From Pseudaquabacterium terrae (GTDB lineage: Bacteria > Pseudomonadota > Gammaproteobacteria > Burkholderiales > Burkholderiaceae_C), in contig NZ_JABRWJ010000011.1 in NCBI RefSeq assembly GCF_013266755.1, positions 1-64,000 on the forward strand: 64,000 nucleotides of DNA, read 5' to 3'. The stretch's first letter is position 1, and each line of letters begins with the position of its first letter. Of this stretch, positions 26,525-35,169 are shown in pieces. Both the position numbers and the translations under genes were made by a program. The notes below the pieces were generated by a model. It searched no databases. It saw nothing but the letters and a program-made list of their open reading frames with translations, and had not been told where the DNA came from.

Positions 26525-27321
26525 GGTTGTCGTTCCCTCGAGGAAGTCGAGCTGGACCCGTCTTGCCACCCACCTTGGATGCTGCCACGACAGGCGGTCT
26601 GGGCGCTGCACCTGGGCATGAAGGATGCGGTTCTAGGCGACGATGTGTGCGGCAATGCGCACTGACTGGCAGCCCGCACGAGAGACACCGGCCTTCCGAA
26701 CGCGCCGAAGGCGCGAAGATCACCGAAGCCACGGCTACCCGTCAAGCGCCTGTTCGGCACGATCGTGCGCGACATATATGACAAATGCGCGCTCGGCGCA
26801 CGCAAGGACCGTGCCTCACTGGCTGCGACGACATGTCGGGGGGGCCGAACGGGCGTGGGCGGAATGGTCGCTGGATACGCAGGGATGTACGTCAGCAGGC
26901 TGAAGCAAGGTTGACGGAGTCGAACTTCAAAGGTCACCTGCCGGTCACTAGCTGTTTCGTTGATCAATGGCAGCTTTGCGCCCATGTTCGCCGCAACCGG
27001 CATTGGCGAGTGGGTCCTGAAGTCGAGACGTGCAGCAAGGCTTCCCTGATGCATCACATGCCAGCTGCCGTCCGGCGGAGGGCTGGCCGCACGGTTCGCA
27101 GGCCTGCGGGTTGGAATGCTGCGTGGCATCGTAGGCGCGTGGGCGCCGCCTCACGAACCGCCTCGCATGCCACCTTTTATCGCGACGTCACTTCGCCGGA
27201 TGCCCTCTACCCTAACGATCGACCTTCGTGTAATCTCGTCAGCACCTCCAGCCTGATGTTTTGTACTGCGCAAGGGGCCGACGGCCATCCGGACGATGGC
27301 CTTAAAGACCTTTCGAATCCC
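26525..27321. other. Gene-poor spacer before the pentapeptide-TIR gene
   Basis: Nearly 800 bases show no convincing gene on either strand. Long open frames exist but are arginine/proline-rich and lack family resemblance. A plus-strand open frame runs from 26785 into the pentapeptide-TIR gene, but the first ~180 codons do not look like protein. The 3-prime end must hold the promoter of the TIR gene. An AT-rich patch (catatatgacaaatg) lies near 26775-26790. Confidence 0.35.
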
Positions 27322-28413
27322 ATGGCAGATCCTTATGCATTGGCCGCCGCAAGAAAGGGCGGGAACGCACTCATGAAGTGGCAGTTTGCCGAGTCGGTCG
27401 AACACGTGGACTTGTCCGGCGCTGACTTGCAGGGCCTGGACTTCAGGTGGACCAACTTCGCAGGCGCCGACCTCAGCGGCGTGAACCTTCAGGGCGCCGA
27501 CCTCACCGGGGCCTACTTCGGACCGGGCTCGTTCAGTGACAGGCCCCCCTTCGTCTCGCAGATTAACTACCCGGCGCGATTGGAGCAAGCCCGGCTGGCG
27601 AAGGCAAACCTGCTGGCTGCAACCTTCAATTTTGCGGAGTTGCGCTCGGCGTCGTTGTCGGACACTTACCTTGGCCTGGCCACGTTTCGCGATTGCGAAC
27701 TAGCGAAGGTCGACATGCGGGGCGCGACGCTCATACGAACCGCCTTCTTGAACTGCGATCTATCTTCGACCATCGACTTGCCCACCGCGAGACACCACGG
27801 CCCCTCGCACCTAGACATCGCAACGCTCAGCCGATCCGGGACACTGCCCCGAGAGTTTCTGCGGCAGGTCGGCCTGTCAGAGCTGCAGATCGACTACCTG
27901 CCTGAATTAGTACGAGACACCGCTCCCATCTCTTTTCATTCATGCTTCATCAGCCATTCAAGCCGCGACCGGGAATTCTGCGACATGCTCTACGAGCATC
28001 TCGTCCAAAACGGCGTTCGCACCTGGTATGCGCCTGAAGACATTCGGGGCGGCGAGAAGCTTATTCCGCAGCTGACCAAGGCAATCAACCTATATGACAA
28101 GCTCATCCTCGTCTTGTCGGAGACGTCGATTGCAAGTCCGTGGGTCTTGAATGAAGCCTCGTGGGCGCTGGCGCGCGAGGCAACCACGGGGCGCCAAACC
28201 CTGTTTCCCATATCGTTGCTTCCCTTCGATGTGCTTTTGCGATGGTCATTGGTCGATCCGGATACCGGACAGGATATTGCAAAAGCGGTTCGCAGCTACT
28301 TTATTCCAGACTTCTCACGGTGGAAGGTGGACAAATCCCTCTTTGCAAGTCCCTCACGACTGCTTAGGGACCTTCAAGCCACGGAGCCCGTGCCCACGGT
28401 CACGAAGGCCTAA
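27322..28413 (+). CDS. Pentapeptide-repeat - TIR fusion protein
   Basis: A 363-residue protein, taking the ATG at 27322 (MADPYALAAARKGGNALMKW). Residues about 28-150 carry pentapeptide repeats (DLSGADLQGLDF, NFAGADLSGVNLQGADLTGA, ANLLAATFNFAELRSASLSD), which fold as a right-handed beta-helix. Residues 205-345 form a TIR domain (HSCFISHSSRDREFC, TWYAPEDIRGGEKL), with candidate catalytic Glu278 in WVLNEASWA. The helix may serve as a scaffold or mimic DNA or other partners, with the TIR as NADase effector. The gene has visibly lower GC than the window. No strong ribosome-binding site precedes 27322, and another in-frame ATG near 27256 is possible. It is intact and monocistronic, followed by an IS110 relic. 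Confidence 0.88.
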   Translation: MADPYALAAARKGGNALMKWQFAESVEHVDLSGADLQGLDFRWTNFAGADLSGVNLQGADLTGAYFGPGSFSDRPPFVSQINYPARLEQARLAKANLLAATFNFAELRSASLSDTYLGLATFRDCELAKVDMRGATLIRTAFLNCDLSSTIDLPTARHHGPSHLDIATLSRSGTLPREFLRQVGLSELQIDYLPELVRDTAPISFHSCFISHSSRDREFCDMLYEHLVQNGVRTWYAPEDIRGGEKLIPQLTKAINLYDKLILVLSETSIASPWVLNEASWALAREATTGRQTLFPISLLPFDVLLRWSLVDPDTGQDIAKAVRSYFIPDFSRWKVDKSLFASPSRLLRDLQATEPVPTVTKA

Positions 28414-28536
28414 TCTTGCTGTGTCATGAAGTGCGCGGCACTCGTTTCCGCATCCCCAGCATGGACACTGGCGTAACCGAGTGGATGAGTTCATGCGCGA
28501 GACGGTGGCGCAGCGAGGGGATCGAGGTATGCAATG

Positions 28537-28806
28537 GGATGGACGCTCCCACCTCGATCTGGCCAGGAACGTCTTCCAGGTACACGGCGTCAACGCGCAC
28601 GGCAAGGTCGTGCTGCGCAAGCAACTGCGACGCGGCCAGGTTGCGGCGTTCTGCCAACCTTCCCCCTTGCATGATTGGCATGGAGGCCTGCTCGAGTGCC
28701 ATCGCTGGGCGCGCAAGCTGGGTCGATGGGCCACACGCCGCGGTTGATGGCTCCGCAATTCGTCAAGCCGTACGTCAAGAGCAACAAGAACGATGCGGCT
28801 GACGAC
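28537..28806 (+). pseudogene. IS110-family transposase N-terminal relic
   Basis: Across two frames the sequence reads LDLARNVFQVHGVNAHGKVV, LRKQLRRGQVAAFC, MIGMEAC-type residues and LMAPQFVKPYVKSNKNDAAD. This is the DEDD N-terminal domain of IS110/IS1111-group transposases. At least two frameshifts are present and the C-terminal half is missing. It sits between the pentapeptide-TIR gene and the ThsB-like gene. The remaining bases up to 28998 show no gene. Confidence 0.8.
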
Positions 28807-28998
28807 CTCGACAAGCGACTTCCAACACGGCCCAACCCCTTTCCCCGCAGGAATGTAGGTACGCTTTGGCATCGGCGGTAAACGCCTGCGATAGCCCGTC
28901 ACACCTATGACAACGGGTCCAGCCACGGGACCAACCGCTTGCGAAAAGGCCGGACCAGGCCGCAGAATCGGCATCCGACGAGAACGATACAACAAGAC

Positions 28999-29421
28999 AT
29001 GCCTCAGTTGCGCAACTATGACATCTTCATCAGTCACGCTTGGCGGTACGGCGATGCGTATTACCGACTTGTCGACCTGCTTGACGCTGCGCCGTACTTT
29101 CAGTACCGCAATTACTCAGCACCTGAGCATGATCCACTGGCCGATCCGAACACCACAGTCGGGCAGCGCAAGTTGGAGGCCATGATCAATGCGCAGGTCC
29201 GGCCGGTGCAATGCGTACTCGTCATCGCTGGGATGTATGCGGCACATCGCTTCTGGATTGACAAGGAGATCGCATACGCCAACTACTACAGCAAGCCCAT
29301 AATCGGTGTCATCCCTTGGGGACAACAACGAGTTCCCCAATCAGTTCAGTTCTCTTCTCACGAGATGGTGCACTGGAACACCGACTCCATTGTTAGCGCC
29401 ATCCGCCGCCAAGCGCTGTGA
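28999..29421 (+). CDS. ThsB-like TIR protein (DUF1863 family)
   Basis: A 140-residue stand-alone TIR protein, starting MPQLRNYDIFISHAWRYGDA at 28999. The family is that of Thoeris ThsB. The DIFISHAW opening, the Y.YRN.S.PEHDPL block and the long central helix are typical, and Glu90 in WIDKEIAYA is the candidate catalytic residue. In Thoeris, ThsB senses infection and makes an NAD-derived cyclic nucleotide that activates the effector ThsA. No SIR2-SLOG or TM-macro ThsA lies within the window. The next gene, 139 bases on, is a TIR with a PLD-like C-terminal domain, a possible partner. GC content is low compared with the dmp region. It is intact. Confidence 0.85.
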   Translation: MPQLRNYDIFISHAWRYGDAYYRLVDLLDAAPYFQYRNYSAPEHDPLADPNTTVGQRKLEAMINAQVRPVQCVLVIAGMYAAHRFWIDKEIAYANYYSKPIIGVIPWGQQRVPQSVQFSSHEMVHWNTDSIVSAIRRQAL

Positions 29422-29560
29422 GCGCTGCGTCCCAGCCTTGTACAGAGGAAGGATCGAAGCGCCCTGTTTGCCTTGCGAGAGGTGATTTCCCAATCCCATT
29501 TGTTTGTCTCGAACGACCCGCTTAAATTTGCCAGCCATCTAACGTCACTGGAGCACTCGA

Positions 29561-30487
29561 ATGCCCGCCTTCATCAGTCACAGCTTCCAAGACGCGGCGA
29601 TCTATTCCACGCTGTGTCTGGCGTTGGATGCGGCTGGAATCGACAGATGGGATCCTGAAACGATGGCTGGTGGCGAATCGTTGGCCGAGCAACTTCGAAC
29701 AGCGATCAATTCTTGCGAGGTTTGCGTGAGCATCGCAACACGGCGCTCGATCGAGTCGCCGTGGTGTCTGGCAGAGCTTGGCGCGTTTTGGGGAGCTGGG
29801 AAGCGCGTTCTTCTGTTCATTGTTGACCCTGACCTGTCCGATGCCGTCCTACCTCCGCAGTTCAAAGGAAACCTGCGCTCCCACACCGCACAAGAGCTGA
29901 TCGCATCTATTCTTGAAGCTCAATCCGCGGATAGCGCGCACGGGCGCACAGCCGTGGAGTTCTTTGAATCGTCCGCAGTCTTCGGCGCTGACTCTCAATG
30001 GAGACGGATCGTGGAGCAGGCAAACAGATCGGTTTGCATGATGGGGGTCTCCTTGAACGCTTGGGTAAGAACTCAGGACTTCGCTAGCCTTATTCGACGC
30101 CGCGCGGAGAAGGACGGGATTCAGTTTCGCTTCTTAACGTTGCACCCCGAAAATCCGTCGATTGACGACTTGGAGCGCAGCGCGCAAGCGAATGAAGCGG
30201 CCATGGTCGTTCGCGCCCAGATTGCCTTTTCTTCCAAGTCCTTTAGTGAACTAGCTTTGTCAAGCGACCTGATCGAGTACCGTCAACTTCGAACTCGCAC
30301 TCCCAACTTTGCCCTGACGCTTACCGATCATTCGGCCGTACTGGTTCAGTACCTTCACGCCCTCAACTGGGGTGCTGGACCCGTGATGCGCTGCCTCACA
30401 AGCTCGCCATTCTTCTCGATTCTCCACCGGGAATTCGACGAGCTATGGCGTCAGGCCAGTCCTCCAATTTCTGCCGGTGTTCAATAG
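29561..30487 (+). CDS. TIR protein with C-terminal PLD-like domain
   Basis: A 308-residue protein. Residues 1-125 form a TIR domain (PAFISHSFQDAAIY, RWDPETMAGGESL) with Glu72 in the classical SPWCLAEL catalytic motif. Residues 135-300 form an alpha/beta domain with FFESSAVFGADSQWRRIVEQ, CMMGVSLNAWVR and IQFRFLTLHPENP. These resemble phospholipase-D-like sensor domains but lack an HxK motif. That domain may bind a nucleotide signal rather than cut. The gene lies 139 bases after the ThsB-like gene in the same direction, with no gene between. Together they could form a signal maker and TIR effector pair. The domain call for the C-terminus is by eye and only moderately sure. Confidence 0.82.
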   Translation: MPAFISHSFQDAAIYSTLCLALDAAGIDRWDPETMAGGESLAEQLRTAINSCEVCVSIATRRSIESPWCLAELGAFWGAGKRVLLFIVDPDLSDAVLPPQFKGNLRSHTAQELIASILEAQSADSAHGRTAVEFFESSAVFGADSQWRRIVEQANRSVCMMGVSLNAWVRTQDFASLIRRRAEKDGIQFRFLTLHPENPSIDDLERSAQANEAAMVVRAQIAFSSKSFSELALSSDLIEYRQLRTRTPNFALTLTDHSAVLVQYLHALNWGAGPVMRCLTSSPFFSILHREFDELWRQASPPISAGVQ

Positions 30488-30599
30488 GGGCCCCTCGTTG
30501 TTCTGCGCGGAACAGGCCAAGCGCGGACGCGCGCGGGTTTCGCAGTCGGCGCCGAAACCGGCCAGGCGCCCAGAAAGAGCCGCTCCCCATGGGCTCCGA

Positions 30600-30630
30600 T
30601 GCGGCAATTCTACTTGGCGAAAACCCGACA
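30600..30630. mobile_element. Solo terminal repeat of an ISNCY (IS1202-like) element
   Basis: The sequence tgcggcaattctacttggcg followed by aaaacccgaca matches the terminal repeats at 31040-31070 and 39197-39227 with few changes. No transposase sequence was recognised beside it. It is a solo end left by an older insertion just downstream of the TIR/PLD-like gene. Confidence 0.65.
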
Positions 30631-30655
30631 TTGCCAATCGGCGCCTACATTGTGT

Positions 30656-31070
30656 GTGTCAAGGCCAAGTTGAAGTGTCGCCCTGCTGGCCAAGTTCAAA
30701 TGTCGCATCGGTGCATTCGCAGGTGAGGGCGGTGCGGCGCTGCAGATAACTTGTCCACCGGCGGCGTGGCGCCTCGCGCACGCAAGACGCCGACGGGGGG
30801 CAAGTCGTTCAGCGCTCGGCGGTGGCCAGGGCTTTTGCCCGGCGTGCTTTCAAGGCGAACGGTGGCTTCTTCGGGACGACAGGGATACAGACCTGCTCGT
30901 TTCCCATCCGCCGCGCCGCGTGGCCCACACCCAGCATCCACGACCGCCTGGATCGTCTTCAGCCGATCCGCTTCGCGCATGCTCATTGTGATGGTTCCGT
31001 CGTAGCCATCGCTCCTTCCCCCTCGGACAGGGGCCACGATGCGACATTTCTACTTAGCCAAAACCGGACA
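30656..31070 (-). mobile_element. Internally deleted ISNCY (IS1202-like) mini-element
   Basis: Both ends are present and inverted. On the left, 30676-30707 reads TGTCGCCCTGC then TGGCCAAGTTCAAATGTCGC, with another copy of the end motif just outside. On the right, 31040-31070 reads inward as TGTCCGG then TTTTGGCTAAGTAGAAATG. Just inside the right end the minus strand reads TITMSMREADRLKTIQAVVD, the N-terminus of ISNCY transposases. The rest of the transposase is gone. The element is therefore a roughly 400-base, non-autonomous, MITE-like derivative. No clear target duplication was seen. Confidence 0.72.
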
Positions 31071-31206
31071 TTACTATAATAATCAGCCGCACAGAATCAT
31101 GAGCGACAAGGTTCTATGTTGAACGGCCGGGGAGCAGCACGACCTCGCGTGTTCTGCGCCTCAATCAAGTTCTTGGCTCTTGATGCCTGTCGAGTCGAGA
31201 CCTTGG

Positions 31207-32511
31207 TCACGGAGTGATTCTGATCAGCACGTTGTCGCGACTGGACCGCTGAGCCTCCAGAAGCAATTTCCCCGCGAGCTGCGCCTTTTCCCTGTCTCCA
31301 AGATACCTGTACAACAGCCCCAGGTTTCCGAGGAGCTCGACATTCAGCGGGTCGTCCTGCAGGGCCTGTGCAGCTCTGACGGTGATTTCACGTATGCGGC
31401 GGGGGTCAAACCTCTGCTCGTCATAGGGGGTTCTAGTGCGAACGAAGCTCCTATCAGCCAGCCCGGCCACCTTCACTATCAAGTCCAGGTTGAAGCTTCC
31501 AGCACCGAACGAAGGAGCGACACCGCCAGGGCCGGGCGCGGCAGCAGCCCACCGATCTAATTGGTTGGACATTGCTCGGTCGCCATACATTGCGAATTGA
31601 TCGAGGGTCTGCGCCTGGTCGACAAACTCACGGACCGCGCTGCTTAGGCCTGGTGTGAACTTCGGGATTTGTCGCGCGGCACGCTCAAAGTCGAGGACCT
31701 TCCAATCCATGTAGCGGACGAGCGATCCGAGAAACGCTCCGACTTCCAAGATCGATGCACACGAGTCCTCGCATCCGGTGCGCATCGGAACCCAGCCTCG
31801 CGCGTTCCCCTTGCGGAGCAAGACCCATCCCGGACGGGATTTCTTGTCGAGAACCGACCAACTGCCATCCGTTGCGCCCAAAGCGCGCGCGTCTGCGTCA
31901 GGTTGCGACCGCGCGTGGGTAAGCACTTCGGCGCCAGTCAGCAGTTGATTCACAGCCTCTTTGCTCAAGACTAGTCGTTGGAGCAGCATTCGATCGGAAC
32001 CAAGGCGGCCTATCAGTGTCCCGCGGCCCATTGCATCCGGCAGGCGGAACCTCGCTCTGAGATACGTAGACGCAACGTTCGCTGGAATCTGGAGATAGGA
32101 TTCGATGGCCAGCTCTTCTCCGATCGCGCGGATCGTCCCCCAAACCGTCAGCGTCGCCCTCTGCGCGTTCGCAAGCAACTCGACTTGCTCAAAGTAGTCG
32201 CCAACGTCGCGAGTATCAGCGCTACCCAGGCGTCCAAATCGGATCACGCCGAAGCTCAGGTCGCTATTGGCAATCACCAACTCCCGACCAAGCAAGCGCG
32301 CTATCACTTCGCCAAGTCCAGTCTCGTCAGGATCCTCGTAGCTGAACAGAGCGACCCTGTATTTTGCATGGTCGAGATACCGCGGGATTGGCTTACCTTC
32401 TCGCACCAACTCGAACGTCTTCGCCATCGGTGGTTCCGTATGTGCACTGGCGAACTGCCAAGCCATAAGAATCGCAAGCACCAGCGCAATCCTGCCCAGT
32501 ACGCGAGTCAT
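31207..32511 (-). CDS. Exported SH3-like / TPR-like protein
   Basis: A 434-residue protein from the ATG at 32511 (MTRVLGRIALVLAILMAW), with a signal peptide of about 23 residues. Residues about 45-200 form an alpha/beta region (YRVALFSYEDPDETGLGEVI, ATLTVWGTIRAIGEELAIES). Near 230-265 there is an SH3-like stretch (WSVLDKKSRPGWVLLRKGNA, RGWVPMRTG). The C-terminus carries a TPR-type pair (LNVELLGNLGLLYRYLGDRE). It is probably periplasmic. Its ATG overlaps the stop of the upstream gene by four bases, so it is the third gene of the SEFIR operon. No known family was recognised for the whole protein; it may be a sensor partner of the membrane SEFIR protein. Confidence 0.75.
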   Translation of the reverse strand: MTRVLGRIALVLAILMAWQFASAHTEPPMAKTFELVREGKPIPRYLDHAKYRVALFSYEDPDETGLGEVIARLLGRELVIANSDLSFGVIRFGRLGSADTRDVGDYFEQVELLANAQRATLTVWGTIRAIGEELAIESYLQIPANVASTYLRARFRLPDAMGRGTLIGRLGSDRMLLQRLVLSKEAVNQLLTGAEVLTHARSQPDADARALGATDGSWSVLDKKSRPGWVLLRKGNARGWVPMRTGCEDSCASILEVGAFLGSLVRYMDWKVLDFERAARQIPKFTPGLSSAVREFVDQAQTLDQFAMYGDRAMSNQLDRWAAAAPGPGGVAPSFGAGSFNLDLIVKVAGLADRSFVRTRTPYDEQRFDPRRIREITVRAAQALQDDPLNVELLGNLGLLYRYLGDREKAQLAGKLLLEAQRSSRDNVLIRITP

Positions 32512-33464
32512 TTCAGATCTCCCGCAATGAGCCTGGACGAGCCCTGGCTCGCTTTGCATTTCTCAGATACGGCCTCTACTTCCCGCGGAAGACCTTTCGG
32601 GAACAGCTGCCGGGCGGCGCGTGATATCTCCACGCACTCTGCAAACTCGCCGGCTTCCAGATAGCCAGACACGAGCCCGAGGACCACACCCGACAGTAGT
32701 TCGTTCGACAGCCGAGCGGCGGTAGGTCGGTCCAGGTTCACATTGGAACTGCTGACTCTGCGCCTTTGAGCATTGTCCGGCTCATGCTGGGATCCGAGTG
32801 ATACTTCGAGGTCGAACTTTGGCGGTTGGCTTGCTTTCGCCACACTTCCCGCAACTACCGCATCTGCCTTGAGCACCTTCGCGTAGCGTGGCAAGAGTTC
32901 CAACTTCTTGATTTCGGAGCACGCGACGTAGTCGGGGCTGGCACTGCGCCGAATGCGCGACAGGTTCAGATCCTTCAGTGCGAAGCTCAATGCGTCCAAC
33001 ACTTGGGCGTTGAAGTCGCCTGACCCAGGCAGGTCCGCAGGGGGGCGGAAGCTGCCCACGACGACGCGTCTTGCGCGCTTTGAGGTGCAATCCGCCAAGG
33101 CTTTCGGCTGCAGAACGAAGTTGTAGCGAGAATCAATGGTCTTTCCGGCAACCACGGTCACGACCTGCGCCGAGTCGATGTACCCTTCCTTGCTGACTGC
33201 CAACTGAAGATTGGTCGTCCTGGTGCCAGATGCTATCGGGACTATCAGTTCGAAGTTGCCACTTGCATCGGAAGGAACGGATGCAATTTCTTGGGTGTCG
33301 CGCCTGACATCGATGCGAGCGCCCTCGAGCGGGGCGTCCGTCAACCTGTCCATGACGGTTCCCATGATCGCCGTTTGTGAATGTACTGCAGTTGCTTGCG
33401 CGATGAGTAGGCACAAGAGAATCACCCGACGCGCTGCCGTCCATAGGAAGATCGAGGCCCTCAT
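32508..33464 (-). CDS. Exported protein with carboxypeptidase-regulatory-like domain
   Basis: A 318-residue protein starting MRASIFLWTAARRVILLCLL at 33464 after gaggtggcgg, with a signal peptide ending near VHSQ. Residues about 30-115 resemble a carboxypeptidase regulatory-like beta-sandwich (AIMGTVMDRLTDAPLEGARI, DASGNFELIVP, KEGYIDSAQVV). The C-terminal part (RRVVVGSFRPPADLPGSGDF, DADAVVAGSVAKA-like strands) resembles alpha/beta folds of periplasmic sensors. It is the middle gene of a three-gene set with four-base ATGA overlaps on both sides. Translation is therefore coupled to the SEFIR gene upstream and the SH3-like gene downstream. Function is unknown; periplasmic binding is likely. Confidence 0.75.
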   Translation of the reverse strand: MRASIFLWTAARRVILLCLLIAQATAVHSQTAIMGTVMDRLTDAPLEGARIDVRRDTQEIASVPSDASGNFELIVPIASGTRTTNLQLAVSKEGYIDSAQVVTVVAGKTIDSRYNFVLQPKALADCTSKRARRVVVGSFRPPADLPGSGDFNAQVLDALSFALKDLNLSRIRRSASPDYVACSEIKKLELLPRYAKVLKADAVVAGSVAKASQPPKFDLEVSLGSQHEPDNAQRRRVSSSNVNLDRPTAARLSNELLSGVVLGLVSGYLEAGEFAECVEISRAARQLFPKGLPREVEAVSEKCKASQGSSRLIAGDLK

Positions 33465-34354
33465 CCGCCACCTCGCGAAAGTTGAATGTGTACTCCATCG
33501 ACGCTGCGATAGTCCCTCGATTCGTAGGGGCACCCTTCAATGTCAAACGACGCGATAGGATCTCCCCCGGCGGCTCTGAGCAACAGATTCCAATTCCGCG
33601 ACCGCTGCGAATCCTGACTGATTTCGAACACTGCTTGTAGCCGCTGAGAGAACCGATGCGCGCGCGTCTCTCCCGACATCGTGACTTCGGCGACAACGGG
33701 TTCGACCGGTGCCTCGACGACTTTCAGCCTAAGCATACAGGACGACTGAGCTAGGGGCCACGCCCAAGTGAATGCTCCTATGGCTGCCACCGCGGCAGAC
33801 AAACCCAGTGCAATACGCCGGTCCCGACGTGAGCGATCGGCGCTGGAGTTCTGTTGAGGCTCCGTTTGATGGTGAAGGCTTCCGCCGCAAGTCAATGTCT
33901 TCGCCCATTCAGCTATGCGGGCAAAGTCTCGGTCTGCGCGGAAGTATGGGTATTGCCTCAGACCTTGTGATATGTGCGCAGCATCGGCGTCGTCGAAAAT
34001 GACGACGCGGATTCCCTCTGCCCGGCCGCCGGCCTCGTAGATCCGGGTGCGGATGTCATCTGCCTCGCACGCCGAGCCCAGACCCGCGCCGGCCAGGCGA
34101 GGCATCTTGTCGAAGCTGTCGAACCATCCGACCGTGCCGATGATCAGAACGCAGGCAGATTTCGACGCGTGGTCGCTGCTCCACTTCGGCCAGCCTTCGT
34201 CAGGCCCTGTGTGATGCTCGTCAAGAAAAAACTGGTCGAGTGCTACATCGACGCCAGCATCACGGAGTCGCAAGGCGAAGGCCCTGACGCGCGTCCCATG
34301 TTGTGCGTCGAGATGGCGATAGCTGATGAAGGCCTTCGGAATTCTGCGTGGCAT
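33461..34354 (-). CDS. Membrane-anchored SEFIR/TIR protein
   Basis: A 297-residue protein, starting MPRRIPKAFISYRHLDAQHG at 34354. Residues 5-155 form a SEFIR-type TIR-superfamily domain (KAFISYRHLD, GVDVALDQFFLDE, ACVLIIGTVGWF). One membrane helix follows at about 181-203, and then a ~95-residue C-terminal domain, presumably outside the membrane. A Glu occurs in GSACEADDIR, but no classical TIR catalytic motif is obvious, so it may act as an adaptor by SEFIR-SEFIR contact. It is the first gene of an operon with two exported proteins, joined by ATGA overlaps. The layout suggests a cell-surface or periplasmic signal passed to a cytoplasmic SEFIR domain. This is inference. Confidence 0.82.
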   Translation of the reverse strand: MPRRIPKAFISYRHLDAQHGTRVRAFALRLRDAGVDVALDQFFLDEHHTGPDEGWPKWSSDHASKSACVLIIGTVGWFDSFDKMPRLAGAGLGSACEADDIRTRIYEAGGRAEGIRVVIFDDADAAHISQGLRQYPYFRADRDFARIAEWAKTLTCGGSLHHQTEPQQNSSADRSRRDRRIALGLSAAVAAIGAFTWAWPLAQSSCMLRLKVVEAPVEPVVAEVTMSGETRAHRFSQRLQAVFEISQDSQRSRNWNLLLRAAGGDPIASFDIEGCPYESRDYRSVDGVHIQLSRGGG

Positions 34355-34639
34355 GTGATTTCCGGCCGTGCGCACCACGAAGGTGAACCAGCGCACTTGA
34401 CAAGTCATTATCTGGCAAGAGGGCGCCCTCGGAATCGAAGTAGAGCAGGCGCAGGGACGGAAGCAAGCCCTCCAAGGGTTTTCCCCTTCCACGCATCGGT
34501 TCGTACTTTACATAACAGTATTACCGACAATTTGAGTGAGACTTGATCAGCATGTGGCGACGCCTTTCCTGAGGAGCGCAGCAACCGAGCGGCATGCTGC
34601 TCATGGCGACAATGCCAGACCCCTTCGAGCGCACCTCAA

Positions 34640-34987
34640 TCGCGTGAGCTTCGCCCTTGTTAGCCATGCCGCCCCCGACAAGCGCGACCGCGTAAGGCCG
34701 CCGGTGCAGCCCTTGCGCTCGAAGGTGTGCGGCTTTGGCTGGATCGCCCCGGGCCGGGACCTGACGACTGCCAGCTGTCCGAGGACTTCGTCCGCACACA
34801 CGGCATCCAGAGTCTGAGGCTCGGCCAAGCATGGGATGAGGGCATTCGCCATGCGCTGCGCGAGGCCAGTGCGGTGCTGGTCTGCCCGTCGAAGGCCGCT
34901 CTGGATCCGGCGCGCGACGTGCTCCTGGTCGAATATCCGTGTCGAAGTAAATCCGGCGCTGCTGTAGGCGGCGGGCAAGTTTCGTGA
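34640..34987 (+). pseudogene. TIR-domain relic
   Basis: One frame gives RVSFALVSHAAPDKRDRVRP, matching the first strand and helix of TIR domains (FISHA-DK). After a -1 shift near 34700 the reading continues LALEGVRLWLDRPGPGPDD, then SLRLGQAWDEGIRHALREAS and AVLVCPSKAAL, the later TIR strands. It ends at 34987 without a second domain. It lies between the SEFIR operon and the TIR-TM-WD40 gene, and conventional annotation could miss it because of the frameshift. Confidence 0.6.
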
Positions 34988-35169
34988 TCGCGATTACCGG
35001 AATGAAGCCGGTTCAACGCTGAGACATCCCATACGCCATGGTGACGGACAGCCCGTCCTCGCGCTCGAGCAACTCACACACCTTTGGCGGCCCGTATCGC
35101 GTCAAGTACCCGAGTTTGACGTCGGAGGTGGGCGTAACGCACCGACGCTCAGGCGTGCCATTCGGTGCC

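Noticed and set aside
26785-27321. N-terminal extension of the pentapeptide-TIR protein from 26785
   Set aside because: The ~180 extra residues lack protein-like pattern or ribosome-binding site. The repeat region starts soon after the ATG at 27322.
28999-30487. A complete standard Thoeris system
   Set aside because: ThsB-like protein is present, but neither SIR2-SLOG nor TM-macro ThsA was found. The link with the next TIR gene is only a hypothesis.
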